A stretch of DNA of 64,000 nucleotides from Cercis canadensis (lineage: Eukaryota; Streptophyta; Magnoliopsida; Fabales; Fabaceae): NCBI GenBank assembly GCA_003255065.1, contig QAOA01007004.1, positions 317,343 to 381,342 of the forward strand. Direction: 5' to 3'. Of this stretch, positions 51,432 to 63,879 are shown piece after piece. A program made the position numbers and the translations under genes. Numbering within the stretch: the stretch's first letter is position 1; each line of letters opens with the position of its first letter. The notes beneath the pieces are model-generated. The model ran no database searches, was not told the origin of the DNA, and saw nothing but the letters and a program-made list of their open reading frames with translations.

Positions 51432-54400
51432 ATGTCGAGAAATGGGGAACGAGATGGTGAGAGCGTCGTGCCTTTGCCTAGAGTTCCTTCAGGTTCAAGC
51501 ATCAGACTTAGAGCAAGACCCGACCCGTTTTTGGTGGTGTGTAGGTGCTTCAGCGTATTGACCTGTTTGGCTGCTATTTTCTGCATCGCCGTCAATATCC
51601 TCTCTGCTGTACGCTCCTTCAAGAAGGGATCTGATGTATGTTGCTATCTCCATCTCTTTCAAAATATTGTGTTATTGACCTTCGTCTTCGTCTAATGTTT
51701 ACTGTTTATTGCTCTATGCGAGTGAATATCAGATTTTCGATGGCATATTTCGGTGTTATGCGGTTTTCGTAGCATGTTTTGTGGTTCTGGCGGAAACAGA
51801 ATGGAGTTTTGTCTTCAAGTTCTGGCAGGTTCGTGTTCTTGATTAACTGTGCTGAGAATCACATGTTTTTATTCTCTATCTTTTACTGCTTTGAATTTAT
51901 CACTTATCAGCTTGATGAGCATTTTGATTTGAGTATTTTGCCCTAATATTCCACATACTGTATTCAACTAACCCCGTTTAAGCATTTTCCGGTCAAACTC
52001 AGATTCTCCCACGTCACAATTTGTTCATAGTTGTGCATTGAAATGTTGTTGCTTTCTCATCATTGAAATGCTATATTGATGCTTATTCAACATAAATTAA
52101 TGCAAGGGTTACGTAACTATCATTACTCATGATTGAAATGAAATGTTATGCATTGTTTTTGGATTCCACTTTACCTCTAGTTACTTGTAATGTTGACTTT
52201 TTGACAATCTAATAAGATCTTTCTGTCAATGCTTTCCAGCTTTTGCAGTATTGGGTCGGCAGGGGTATGCTGCAGATCTTGTAAGTCTTCAATTTTTGAG
52301 AATTATGATACTTACTCCCTGTACACTCTGCTTTCCCTGAGGTTATCTTGATTTTGCACTATTCACTGTCACCTAAGGGCTAAGACAGTTATGTTTGATT
52401 CTTCATCAATTCATTAAAGTTAGAGAGTACATGCTCAAACTGGGATAAATTTTCAGTTTAGGTTTATTTTGCAACAGTGACCAGTGATATTGTAGTATTC
52501 ATTACATATATTAAATTCTTAATTGTATGCTAGCATTCAGCATCCCAAAATATGTTATGAGTATCTAACTTAGCATAGAAGTTTTTTACATGTCAAACAT
52601 GGGCCTTCTTACATAATTAATAATCATGGTTTGTTCTCTGCAGTGTTGCAGTAATGACAAGGGCGTTCCCTGAGTATAGTGGGGAGCAAAAGTACCTTAT
52701 ACTTCTTCAGAACATTTCATGTTATCTCCTTCTTGCTTGCGGCGCAGTTTATGTTGTCTCGGTAAGATAATTGGAGAGAACTTTTCTCAGTCAAGATACA
52801 GTGTCTACTACATTTGCTTCTGTATGTATGCCAGACTGTTTGTTAGTCCGTTTCCAAGAAAAGAAGTATGGTTTGTAGATAATATAAAATGATTCGATGT
52901 TCATGTTTTATGTAAAATATCATATTCATTTTATACGTTTTTAATTGAATTGAGAAAATATTGGTTAGGTATTAGTCAATGATGGCTCAGCAGACCGAGG
53001 TACAGTGTTGTGATGAAAAATATGATCTAAAGGTTTCTTTTTCTATGCAGATCTTTTTAAACTCTCTCCATTGAAAGACTTTACTTTGCAAATTGCAATT
53101 GTATTCTATCACTCAGCACACTTGATAATTTGTTTGAGTTCCCATGTTTGATTGACCTTGGACAGAATTCAAATTTTTTCCTATTAGATATTATTCCCCC
53201 TCTTTACTTTTTCCTATGGTATTTTCTTCTCCTTTACTTGGGGATGAAAGAAAGGTGATGGTTTCCTCTTATTTACTTTGTGATACCAATTTCAGGGAGT
53301 ACTATGCATTGGCTTTCTGAAACGTGCTCGCCAGCAGAAAGAAATTACAAGAGATCAAGCAGTCAAGGACTTGGAGGTGAGCTCGTTCAGATGTTAAGCT
53401 AAATTCTTAGATTGCATTCCATCTGAGTTCCTGTATTCCTTTGTCTTTCCTGACTGCAATACACTAATTTTTATTTGAAACGTGACAGAGAATTAGTTAG
53501 CTCCCTCCTTCCCTTTCCTACAAAAGAATAAACCAAAAAACAAAGCATCTTTATTGTGACAACATCTAAAGCCTATATGTAGTATGGGAAAATTAGTGAC
53601 TGGAACATTCTCTTTCACTTTGAATCTGCAAACTGTTTTCATAGCAAGATTTGATGTTGAAATCTGCCTGAACTACACCCCACCCTTTGTCACCTGACTA
53701 AATCCGTGTGTTAAGCCTGGAAAGGGAAGGTGGATAGTTCAACTAAAAGATAAATACTTGAAATGACTCTTGGGATTCTAAGTAGAGGAATGCTTTCACC
53801 ATTGTGTCATTTAAAAAGCTTTATGTGGATAGGACCATACTTATTAATTTATTAAATAAAAAAGAACCCCTTCAGTGTGGGAAGTGTGCATTTTTCCTTA
53901 CCTGTTAGGTTACTGTAGACAGGTTGCGAAAGTTTCTGCTTTTGTTGTATTATTATTGTGCCTTTCAAGTCCATCATGGTTGGAGAAATTACGCAAAAAG
54001 ATTGATTGTGGGACTGTTTCACTCTTACAAATTACTGATGGGGTTGTGTTTGTTTCCTCTCAAAAGATCTTATCTTCATCGAGTTCATATCATTTTATCG
54101 TATTTACTTCCTTTTTGTGGACACTTACCAGGAGTNTGTCTGATAGAGTCCAGCCCAAAATATGGAAGGTCTATACTAGGAGGCAGAAGAGTGGGGCAGA
54201 GCTAAATTCTGTTAGGAAGAAGAGTGGGGCAGAAGAGAATTCTGTTATGAGTTAGGCTGAGCTGGCTTTCGGTTAGAGGAAAAGGGGGGCTGTTCATGTG
54301 AGTGGGGTAGTACTTAAGGAAGAAAATAGGGAAGCAGAAAGGGGAGTTATTTTGATTATTAGTCTTTGACAGATCATTTCTCTGAGGAGCTTGAGGCTCT

Positions 54401-54892
54401 GGGCCATTGTAGTTAGTCCTTTGAATTGAATAACACTGCTGAGTATTTTATTCTATTCCTGGGGTATCTATCTCTGGATTTTCTAGTCATTTTCTGGGTT
54501 CCTAACAGTGTCATTTAAAAAGCTTTATGTGTATAGGACCATACTTATTAATTTATTAAATAAAAAAGAACCCCTTCAGTGTGCGAAGTGTACATTTTTC
54601 CTTACCTGTTAGGTTACTGTAGACAGGTTGTGAAAGTTTCTGCTTTTGTTGTAGTATTATTGTGCCTTTCAAGTCCATCATGGTTGGAGAAATTACGCAA
54701 AAAGATTGATTGTGGGACTGTTTCACTCTTACAAATTACTGATGGGGTTGTGTTTGTTTCCTCTCAAAAGATCTTATCTTCATCGAGTTCATATCATTTT
54801 ATCGTATTTACTTCCTTTTTGTGGACACTTACCAGGAGTTGGAACGGCGTAGAGAGGAACTTGAACAGCTGCTAATTGTAGAAAGGGTTTGA
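51432..54892 (+). CDS. COPI-associated / TVP15-like multipass membrane protein
   Basis: Six exons, 51432-51635, 51733-51828, 52240-52280, 52644-52761, 53296-53376 and 54836-54892, give 198 aa. Four hydrophobic segments are visible: residues about 34-55 (FLVVCRCFSVLTCLAAIF), 70-90 (FRCYAVFVACFVVLAE), about 101-120 (VGRGMLQILFVAVMTRAF), and 132-160 (LILLQNISCYLLLACGAVYV). The cytosolic tail is charged and coiled (RARQQKEITRDQAVKDLEELERRREELEQL). This fits the COPI-associated/TVP15 family of small Golgi/vacuolar membrane proteins, whose function in plants is not established. The acceptor of the last exon lies in a 332-bp duplicated segment; only the second copy continues into a frame that fits the family. 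Confidence 0.85.
53804..54135 (+). repeat. Upstream copy of a 332-bp direct duplication (intron 5)
   Basis: Matches 54508-54839 over exactly 332 bp with no indel. About five substitutions are visible, all within the first 130 bases or so (for example ATGTGGATAGG versus ATGTGTATAGG). It ends with the splice acceptor CTTACCAG and the first four exon-6 bases GAGT, then meets an N at 54136. Splicing to this copy would add only a few codons before a stop. Confidence 0.9.
54137..54507 (+). mobile_element. LTR-like sequence (probable solo LTR or LTR fragment)
   Basis: A 371-bp segment starts TGTCTGATAGAGTCC and ends GGGTTCCTAACA, giving the TG...CA ends of a retrotransposon LTR. A GAATTGAATAACA stretch near the 3' side would fit an LTR polyadenylation region. 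It sits between two 332-bp direct repeats rather than a 5-bp target duplication. No primer-binding site, gag or pol was found. Orientation is inferred from the TG-to-CA direction only. Confidence 0.55.
54508..54839 (+). repeat. Downstream copy of the 332-bp direct duplication
   Basis: The copy that leads into the real exon 6 (TTGGAACGGCGTAGAG). It carries the functional acceptor CTTACCAG|GAG ending at 54835. Confidence 0.9.
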
Positions 54893-56750
54893 GACCTTTC
54901 ACACAAGTGTGCTACAATTGTTTCGTAAGTCACAGGCAACGTAGTGCTGTTTCATTCACACAGTATTTGTTTGTTCATTCTTTCAAACTATTAGATGGCC
55001 TTCTTCTATAAGTTGGGGACTTGCCAGGAGCATATTCTGTGTAAATATGTAAAAGAATTGTAGTTGGTGTAATGGCATCTTTACCTTGAGTCCTTCGAAA
55101 TAAAACTTTCAAGGGCTGTTTCTGACGCAAAAATTGCAAGCTGATGAGTGATGTAATGGCATCTGCCATATACCAGATAAATCAATGAGTGTTGAAGTTT
55201 GATCATGAGAATGTGAATCCATGGTTTACTATTTGAGAAGATTACCAGGTAAAGAGCATAATTATGTTTACTGCTAAAGATAAACACTAGATGTCTTACA
55301 TTTTTTGTTTTGATATATCATATATGCATTTGAATAAAGCTGATTTGCTATTTTAAAATAATCATGATTTCCATTCAATGCAAAACTGATTTGCTATTTC
55401 AAGTTCAATATAAGAAAATCAGTTTCGAAATTATTGGGTGTGTTTGAAAGTGTTTTGGTTTTTTTGTTTTTAAAAACAGTTTTACCAAACAAGTTTTTTT
55501 GTTTTATTGTTTTCAAAAACAAAAAATTGTTTTTAAAAACAGATTTCAAACAGGCCATTGATTCTTGATGGTAACTTCTTTTTTTTTTTTTTTCTTTTTG
55601 GAAAAAATAGAAGTAGCTTCAAGTTGTCCCATTGAATCATTCTAGCAAGATCAATTTCACCAATTTCCCTTGTAAGTCATCAGATATGTCACTCATAGTT
55701 TGAGGGAAGGGTTGAAGAACAAATATACAAGAATGTAGCAATGTAAAATACCGTATTCAAATGTTCCTTTAACAAATTATTAAAATATTTTGAAATCAAA
55801 CACTTGAGCTTTTTAAAATCTCTCAATAGATCTTACCATCTGTTTCTGTTAACAAAATTAAATGACGAGTATACACTAAAATATCATGCTCATGTTCTTT
55901 CAAAAAAAANAAAAAAAAAAAAACAAGTATCATGTCCATATGTGCATGTCAATAATGCACATAATTTAATTCTAAAAATTTAAAGCACCTTTGATAATTT
56001 GTGAGAAAGACAAAGTTAAAAAGGGAAATTTATATTTTTATTAAGGAAAATGCTTAATAGTCAAAATTCTATGGAAAAAATTGATACCAGAATAATGTAT
56101 GACTTATTACCATGTTGTCTTGTCTTATCATTTTATTTCGTCTAATAGCTATATTTAAATTTTGGTAAAATTTTAATAGATTTTTCTCTAACTAAATAAA
56201 ATTATTATTTTATCAATAAAAAATAATAAAAAGAATTGAATTCAACAACCCCATAATATTAATATTCAGAATGATGGATATTCTCTTTTTTAGTATTTTT
56301 AAAATGGATAGAGCAAAAATAACAAAAAGATTATGAAAAAAAAAAATGAATGTGTTTGATTTTGTTTTTGTTTTTTTTTTTAAAAAATTGTTTTTGAAAA
56401 GTATGTTTAAAAATTGCTCTGCAAAAAAAAAAAGTATAAAAAAATCTGTTTGATAAACTGTTTTAAAAACAATTTTTAAATAGAAAATAACAAAAAACTT
56501 TATAATTATTATTGTGCCATTAATAAAAACAACTTGTTCTCTGTCTTTTACTTGTTTTGAGAACAAAAACAGTCATCTATTATTTTTGTTTTCTTATTTT
56601 TAAAACAATGTTTTGAGAATAAATTTTCAAAACATAAATAAAAACAGTCTTATCAAACAAGTCTTTTTGTTTTATTTTTTTCAAAAACAAAAAACAGTTT
56701 TTAAAAATTGAAATCAAATTATTATTTTACGTTTCTGACCCGAGAGCCGA
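54893..56750. other. AT-rich intergenic region with MITE-like debris
   Basis: Begins with the 3' UTR of the TVP15-like gene. A palindromic MITE-like fragment is at 55437-55558, with related sequence at 56355-56715. An A-run with an ambiguous base lies at 55902-55923. No supported gene. Confidence 0.5.
55437..55558. mobile_element. Small palindromic MITE-like repeat
   Basis: The left end GTGTGTTTGAAA is opposed by TTTCAAACAGGCC on the right, and the interior is almost wholly runs of the GTTTTTAAAAACAG type that fold on themselves. A related GTTTTTAAAAA-rich stretch sits at 56355-56715. Target duplications are not clear, so the element family is undetermined. Confidence 0.45.
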
Positions 56751-58716
56751 GCTCCATTTGAAATTTACAAAACACTACCCTTCTTCCCGCTTTCCAGACC
56801 CGCTCCTCTCTCTCTCTCTGTGATTCATCAGTGCCTTTGATTTGAAGAGGTGGGTTCCATTAATTTTCTCGCAGAAGCGAAATGTTCAGTTCTATACACC
56901 TCGTGCTAACAATGAATCCATCATTTTTTCAGATTTACAATATCTCCTCTTTCCTGCTCCTGTTTGGTTGCTGAGAAAGTGATTCGCATTCTCAAGTATT
57001 CAGATCCCTCGCTTGCTTATTACTGAGAGTGAGAGGTAAGCTCCTAATCTTGAGTTTCTTCATCCTTTACCTTCGTATGCAAATTTAAATGGGAGCTTTC
57101 CGCCATAAAGCCACTGGAAACAAAAATAAATAAAGAAAAGCTTGAAGTCAGAATCTAATGCTGATGCGGCCAAATTGGATGCGTTACTTTTATTTAAGCT
57201 TCCGTATCTAATTAAGGCAATGAATGCTCAATCAAGTTTCGCTTTTTCGTTTTTTCTTTTGGATCTTTTAGTTGATTCTATGTTTGAAGTCTGCTATTGT
57301 TGAGGTCACTACGAGTGTCATAGTGTGTAAAAGTGCACATGTGGGTGTGTGCAAGATTGCATTTTGATGATATTTGAAGTATTACATTGTTAAAATTTTG
57401 GTTAATAGGGATTTGGGTATTTAGCATTTTGAGAGTTAGAAATTAGAATTGTTCCTTGCTGTATGTAAGTTCCTTATATGATTATATGAGCATTACGCAA
57501 AACCAATCTTTGATGTATTTTTAAAGTCCAGAAAGAGTGTGTTGCAATATCTGATTATCATTTGTCATATGACTCATATCTCACAATGCTAGTTTTAGGT
57601 GCTTGCATTTGGTCTGTGTTTTGTCCAATTTAAAATGAAGGTATTTTTTCATGCTTGAAATTCCACGGTGTTCCTACTTCTGACATTTAAAGAAACAATG
57701 CCTCGTCTCCTCCCACCTATCTTTTTGACTGTATCCATTGTTATGTATGGCTGCTTGCTTTCTTGCGTCTCTAGCACCGCATGTCAGAGATAGTACTGAG
57801 CCTATGGAGAAATATTAAGACAAAGTACACATTGGACAAATAAATGAGTAGAGATAGAGAGAAATTGATGGTTCCACAATTTACCTACATGAAAAATAAT
57901 TCATTATAAGAGAATAGAGATACAAAATGAATAAAACTCTTAAGGCCCAAAAATCCAACTACACCTAAAAGCCTCACAATAAAACAAAAGCACTCACAAA
58001 AAAAGCTCACAAGGAAGTCTAACAAATTTTCTACGAAAGCTTGCTTCGTTAAAGTGCTTTTCTCAAGTGCATCCCTGAATGGGTTCATGAAGCTATTATT
58101 TATGAGCTTCATCCAACCACCTTCATTAATTGAAGTGCCAAAGAATTCAGCATGTGGTGGCTGGTTCACACATAGGCACGGCTACAAATGGTAGCTTACG
58201 TGTGCCAATTTTCTACTTTAATTTACTGCCACCGATTGCCAACTTTGACCAAGTGAATGAGGCATGTGGCAAAAGCTTCATGCACAATTCGTATGCCAAT
58301 TTAAGCCATGAGTAAATTGAGTTCTTTTGTAGATATGGTTTGTCTTGTGGTGCATAAATGACCATTGGACATGATAGTGTAGGAAACTCTATGATGGATG
58401 ATGCACCACCATAAAATTCAAGCCGCACCTAGTTTCTTCGGTTTTACTCACTTCTAGATACAAGTTAGATACCAGTTTTATTTTTAGTTTTATGTGTCTC
58501 TATTAGATAGTTAAATGTTTGAAATTAGCTATGGTTATACAACAGCCCACAGCTTCCAAGGAGTTCCCCTTTCTCCTTCTTCAGTGTGTGTGGGGGATGT
58601 TTTATCACAATATTGTTGTGTATATATGATGTAGATCAAATTTATTCTTTATGTGATATATCACTGAAATTCAAATGTATCAGGGATTTAAGAAAATCCA
58701 CATTCAAGGAAGGCAA
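56751..58716 (+). promoter_or_regulatory. Promoter, leader and probable 5'-UTR intron of the coiled-coil gene
   Basis: A CT-rich leader (CTCTCTCTCTCTGTGATTC) at about 56808-56827 begins the likely transcribed region. A leader exon would then join, through one or more introns, to the acceptor ATGTATCAG just before 58684. The intron contains gene-free sequence and a possible old retroelement piece at about 57780-58440. No start site was fixed directly. Confidence 0.45.
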
Positions 58717-61470
58717 ATGGATAATGTCTACAGAGAGTTAGATGAAGTCAAAACAGAGATGGAGAAGCTTAAGGAAGAATGCCAAGTCAAAACTGAGCTA
58801 GTTGAGAGTTTGAAGAAAGCCCACAGTGAAAGCTTTCTTAAATTTCAAGAAAGTAAACAGCGGTCTGAGAAACAGGCTGTGGAACTCGATCTCAAGTCTG
58901 AGCAGATATCTGAACTGAGGAAAATTCATGAAGATCTTAAGTCTAGTCTGCATGAAAAAGAAATGTGTATTAAGCATCTGAGTTCGGAGAATGAAAAGTT
59001 TCGAGAGAATTCCACGGGGAGATTGCTGAAATTAGAAGAAGAAAATAGAGAGTTGGTGTTGGCTTTAGATGAATTAACAGTTAAAAACAAAGACTTGGAA
59101 CAGAATCTTTGTGCCAGCAATAACGAAATTTCAGGCCTCAGAAAATTCCTATCAGATACAGAGAAGAAGTACCATGCAGCAGAGGAGAAAGCCCAGGAAG
59201 CTATAAGGCTGAGACAGAGAGATGATGTGATACTGCTACTGGAGGAAGAAAATAGAAATCTCCAAGATAAAATAAAATGGAAAAGTGAACAGTTTAATCA
59301 TCTTGAAGAAGCTCATGAAAAGCTTCAAGACCAGTTCCAATCGAAGAAGGAGGAGTGGGAGAGGGAGAAATCTGCACTGCTTGAAGAGATCTCTTCCTTG
59401 CAGACTAGTTTGGATTCTAAAACGAGAATGGTGGAGGGGCTTCAATCCCGTTTCGAGATGTGCAACCATGCATTAACTCACGAAGAAAGCAGGAGAAAAC
59501 TTCTGGAGGTTGAAATATGTGAATTCAAAACACGTTTTCAGGATGTTTTTACCCATTGCGAAGAAGAAAAGTCGAAGATACAAAGCTTGAACACTCAGAG
59601 GAATGAAGAGATAGCAAAGCTAAGAAATTCCCTGGGAGAAAAAGAGACACTTATGAGAGAAATGGAGTTTAAACTTGTCCACCTTGAACAAGAGAATCAG
59701 GAATTGGGAGATGCCCTCAAAGAACTGAGGGAAGCTCAAATCCATAATGCTGGTGCAAATTCTTTGCTATCAAAACTCCGCAACAAGCTTAAACGGTTGG
59801 AAGAGGTACACAAGAATTGTTCCTCAAATCTGAAATCTAAAGAATCTGAATGGGGATTTCAAGCGGAAAAGATGAAAGGAGATATTAATACTTATAAATC
59901 TACGCTGAGCAGTAGAGAACAAGAAATAAGGGAGCTTCACATGGAACTGGAAAATTGTCATTACACAATTGAAGAGATTTCCATGGAACTCTTGGTTTTT
60001 AAATCTGAACTTGTAGAAGCTTGCTCCAAAATATTCAGTGCAGAAACTGATAAAGCAGGTCATATCAAAGAGAATGAAGATATGAGTCTTTCAGCGGGAC
60101 AATTGGGAGTGAAAGACAATTCTCTAGAAGCTATTGCACGGCAGCATCTTAAGGTGGTGGAAGAGCTTCAATGGCATAGGAAAATGCTTGAGAAATCGTC
60201 CGAAGGTCAAATGGTCTTGAAAGAACAACTTTTGCAGATGGAAAATACCCTGAAAGATGAAAGAAGTGTTGCATTTGAGGCTCTAGAAAAACTAAAGCTT
60301 GAGTTAGCCGATAAAAATAATGAACTATCTTGCTTAGGATGTGAATTACAGAGTTGGAAGTCTACTGCTGAAACCCTCAAAGTTTGCAACGAAGAAGTTC
60401 AGGGAACTTGTCAAAAGCTGGAGACTTCCCTTCTCTTACAAGTTGAGAAGGAGCAAGCCCTTAAGCATGAGAGAGAAATCCTTCTTTGCAGCGTTAAGGA
60501 TCAGGAGAGAAAAATTGAGGATCTTCAGCAGCAGGTTGTTTTACTAGAAATGCACAATGCAGAGAAAATGAAGGAAGCAGAAACAGTTAAGAAAGAGAAA
60601 GAGAGTCTTGTCGAAATTGCTGAGGAGAAGGATTGTTGCATAAAGGATCTTCAAAAAGAAATAGCTATTGCTTGCTTGAAGCAAGAGTCCATGAGACAAG
60701 AATCAGAAGCTGCAATTCTTGCACGATTGGATGCAGAGAAAGCCCTTGAGCAGGAAAAAGAGAGGCTTTTGAAGGTTAAAGATGAGAAGGATGAAGCTTT
60801 AAAGTATTTTCAAAAACTAGCCAAGTCATTGGAGCAAGATTTGACAGTCGCACTGTGTTCCTCTTTCTCAAACCAAGTGGAAATGTGGGTTGAGATTAGT
60901 GTGCTCACTGAGGCTTTAAAGAATGCCGAGTATCAGACAAAGCTAGAAGTTGAAGAAAAAAACATGAGAATAGTGAAATCAGAAATGGAATTTAAGAATT
61001 TGCTTGAGAAAGTTGCAAATCAAGAAGAATCATTCTTATATCTGAAACAACAAGCAGAGCAGCTACAAGCATCATTAGAAAACAAGAAGTTGGAAACTGA
61101 AAAATTGACAGATAAACAGAGGGCCATGGAAAGCATAATTAGAGGGCTCGAGTTTGAGAAAGGAGTTTTGGTCCAAGATATCATGAGATTATCAAAAGAA
61201 AGGGAAGATATGTTGGTTCATCTTGAAGACATCTGTAATGGGATTGGAGAGTTATCTGGCAAGGATATGCAATTGATGAAGACTCTGGGGAATATAGTGA
61301 ATATTTCCGTAGATGAAAATGAAGTGGCAACAGATTCAGCAGTATGCGAGAAGCTATTTGATTCTACTAGACATAGTGGAAATGGTTCTTTTTGTGCCAG
61401 AATAAAGAAACTTGAAGCAAATGTTGATGGACGGTCACCACTGAGAGAGGTTAACAGTTTGGAAATGTAG
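58717..61470 (+). CDS. Long coiled-coil protein, At4g38062-like (myosin-tail-like)
   Basis: A single long exon encodes 917 residues from MDNVYRELDEVKTEME. The open frame extends 14 codons further up, but those bases overlap a probable intron acceptor (TATCAG), so ATG 58717 is the better start. Almost the whole protein is heptad-patterned, rich in Glu, Lys, Leu and Gln and with no Pro-rich breaks, as in a continuous coiled coil. No enzyme motif, signal peptide or membrane span is seen. Residues near ...SLQTSLDSKTRMVEGLQSRF and HKNCSSNLKSKESEW match the plant family annotated in Arabidopsis as uncharacterised At4g38062, including the RSPLRE-type end. Function is unknown; a cytoskeletal or scaffold role is a guess. 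Confidence 0.9.
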   Translation: MDNVYRELDEVKTEMEKLKEECQVKTELVESLKKAHSESFLKFQESKQRSEKQAVELDLKSEQISELRKIHEDLKSSLHEKEMCIKHLSSENEKFRENSTGRLLKLEEENRELVLALDELTVKNKDLEQNLCASNNEISGLRKFLSDTEKKYHAAEEKAQEAIRLRQRDDVILLLEEENRNLQDKIKWKSEQFNHLEEAHEKLQDQFQSKKEEWEREKSALLEEISSLQTSLDSKTRMVEGLQSRFEMCNHALTHEESRRKLLEVEICEFKTRFQDVFTHCEEEKSKIQSLNTQRNEEIAKLRNSLGEKETLMREMEFKLVHLEQENQELGDALKELREAQIHNAGANSLLSKLRNKLKRLEEVHKNCSSNLKSKESEWGFQAEKMKGDINTYKSTLSSREQEIRELHMELENCHYTIEEISMELLVFKSELVEACSKIFSAETDKAGHIKENEDMSLSAGQLGVKDNSLEAIARQHLKVVEELQWHRKMLEKSSEGQMVLKEQLLQMENTLKDERSVAFEALEKLKLELADKNNELSCLGCELQSWKSTAETLKVCNEEVQGTCQKLETSLLLQVEKEQALKHEREILLCSVKDQERKIEDLQQQVVLLEMHNAEKMKEAETVKKEKESLVEIAEEKDCCIKDLQKEIAIACLKQESMRQESEAAILARLDAEKALEQEKERLLKVKDEKDEALKYFQKLAKSLEQDLTVALCSSFSNQVEMWVEISVLTEALKNAEYQTKLEVEEKNMRIVKSEMEFKNLLEKVANQEESFLYLKQQAEQLQASLENKKLETEKLTDKQRAMESIIRGLEFEKGVLVQDIMRLSKEREDMLVHLEDICNGIGELSGKDMQLMKTLGNIVNISVDENEVATDSAVCEKLFDSTRHSGNGSFCARIKKLEANVDGRSPLREVNSLEM

Positions 61471-62807
61471 GCCAGCGAAGAAAATTGTGCCCTTGCTGAA
61501 GAAATGCTACAAGGTAGACAAATACATTCTTCTAACCGATTTACTGAGTTTATTTGGGCAAACTGTCAACATTGTATTTTAAAAACAAGACACGTTCAAA
61601 TATAAGATAGTTAAGAGGATATGGCATCTGAAGTTTACACAGATGCCTTCTCTAAACTTCATATCAGAACTTTCTTGCGAAACTCTTGACCTCATAATAT
61701 TATGAAGAGCGAAGAGCCATGTAATACTTTGATTTATAAGCTATATGAGTGGTCTAAGCATATTTGGTGGGTGGATTTTAGTGCGTAAATTTAGCATGTA
61801 TAAGAGGACTAACTGAATGCATCATTTGAATACTTCATTCACCTAAAGAATTCCCATGATTGATCGTTTTCTGTGCGAAACTATTGCTAATTTGTAGAAG
61901 AGCAGATCAATTAGTAAAATGATTGGTATTGATATTTCAATTAGCTACGTTCAGCAGTTACTGTTGTTTCCATTGATAAGCCGTCTTCTAACAACTTTTT
62001 TTTTTTTTTTCTGGAACCTGCAGGGCTCATATATTTAAACTGAAGCACAAACAGAATTTTCTTAGGGACTACAAACATCTGCACCAGGTACCAGAAATAA
62101 AAGGAGCGGAAGGAAAACAAGATGCTCTTGTTTGATTTTTTGTTGTTTCAGTAATTACCACATGTTGCTTTCAGAGATTTTAGGTTAGTTGAGTGCTTGA
62201 GTTTATTTGCTTACTCTTTGAAAGTAGAAGGAATGGAAGGAAAACAGAATATTGTTTGTTTTGTTGTTTCATTAATCACCACATGGTGCTTCAAGAGATT
62301 AAGATTAGTTGAGGGATCAAGTATATTTGATAATCTGTACGGAAAAGTACTGTCTGATTCTGCTGTTCTGAGCTGTGGATTATGTAAATGGAGACAAGAA
62401 GATTTTCCTGCGTCCTTCATGTAGAAAGATGAAGGAACCGTGCTTGGATGTTTCGTGGAGCTAATTTTTTTGACGAGGGAACACTACAAATCTAAAGCAT
62501 TAATGAGAGGTGTGACCTCGGCACAACACATGGTTAAAAAGCATAATTCACCTTGATGAAACACGAAAGAAGAAACACCCTTGAACTGAAATATATAGAA
62601 TGACACATGGAGGTTGTGCCTAACCATCATTCAAAGACTTACAATTATTTAGCTTTCCTATTAAGAATTCTCCAAGTGTTCTTCCTCCTCACCCCTTTCT
62701 TTTGGGGCATAAGGAATTCCTCAAGTAATTGATATACAACATATTTGAATTCATCAATAAAGATGGTTCTGAATGCAATCCACACAAATTTTAACAATAT
62801 TTGAATT
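61471..62807. other. 3' region between two convergent genes
   Basis: Contains the 3' UTR of the coiled-coil gene and that of the MDP1 gene. A poly-T run ending near a CAG (about 61997-62023) looks like an acceptor and may mark a 3'-UTR intron. A 110-bp tandem duplication follows at about 62097-62330. No coding region is supported. Confidence 0.5.
62097..62330 (+). repeat. Imperfect tandem duplication downstream of the coiled-coil gene
   Basis: About 62097-62210 and 62221-62330 align over more than 100 bp with several substitutions and small indels. Shared pieces include GGAAGGAAAACA, TTTTGTTGTTTCA, ACCACATG and TTAGTTGAG. It is not in any coding frame that I support. Confidence 0.75.

Positions 62808-63879
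<1,072 letters not shown>

Noticed and set aside
58675..58716. Coiled-coil protein starting at ATG 58675.
   Set aside because: Those bases overlap a likely intron acceptor (ATGTATCAG), and the family resemblance begins at MDNVYREL.
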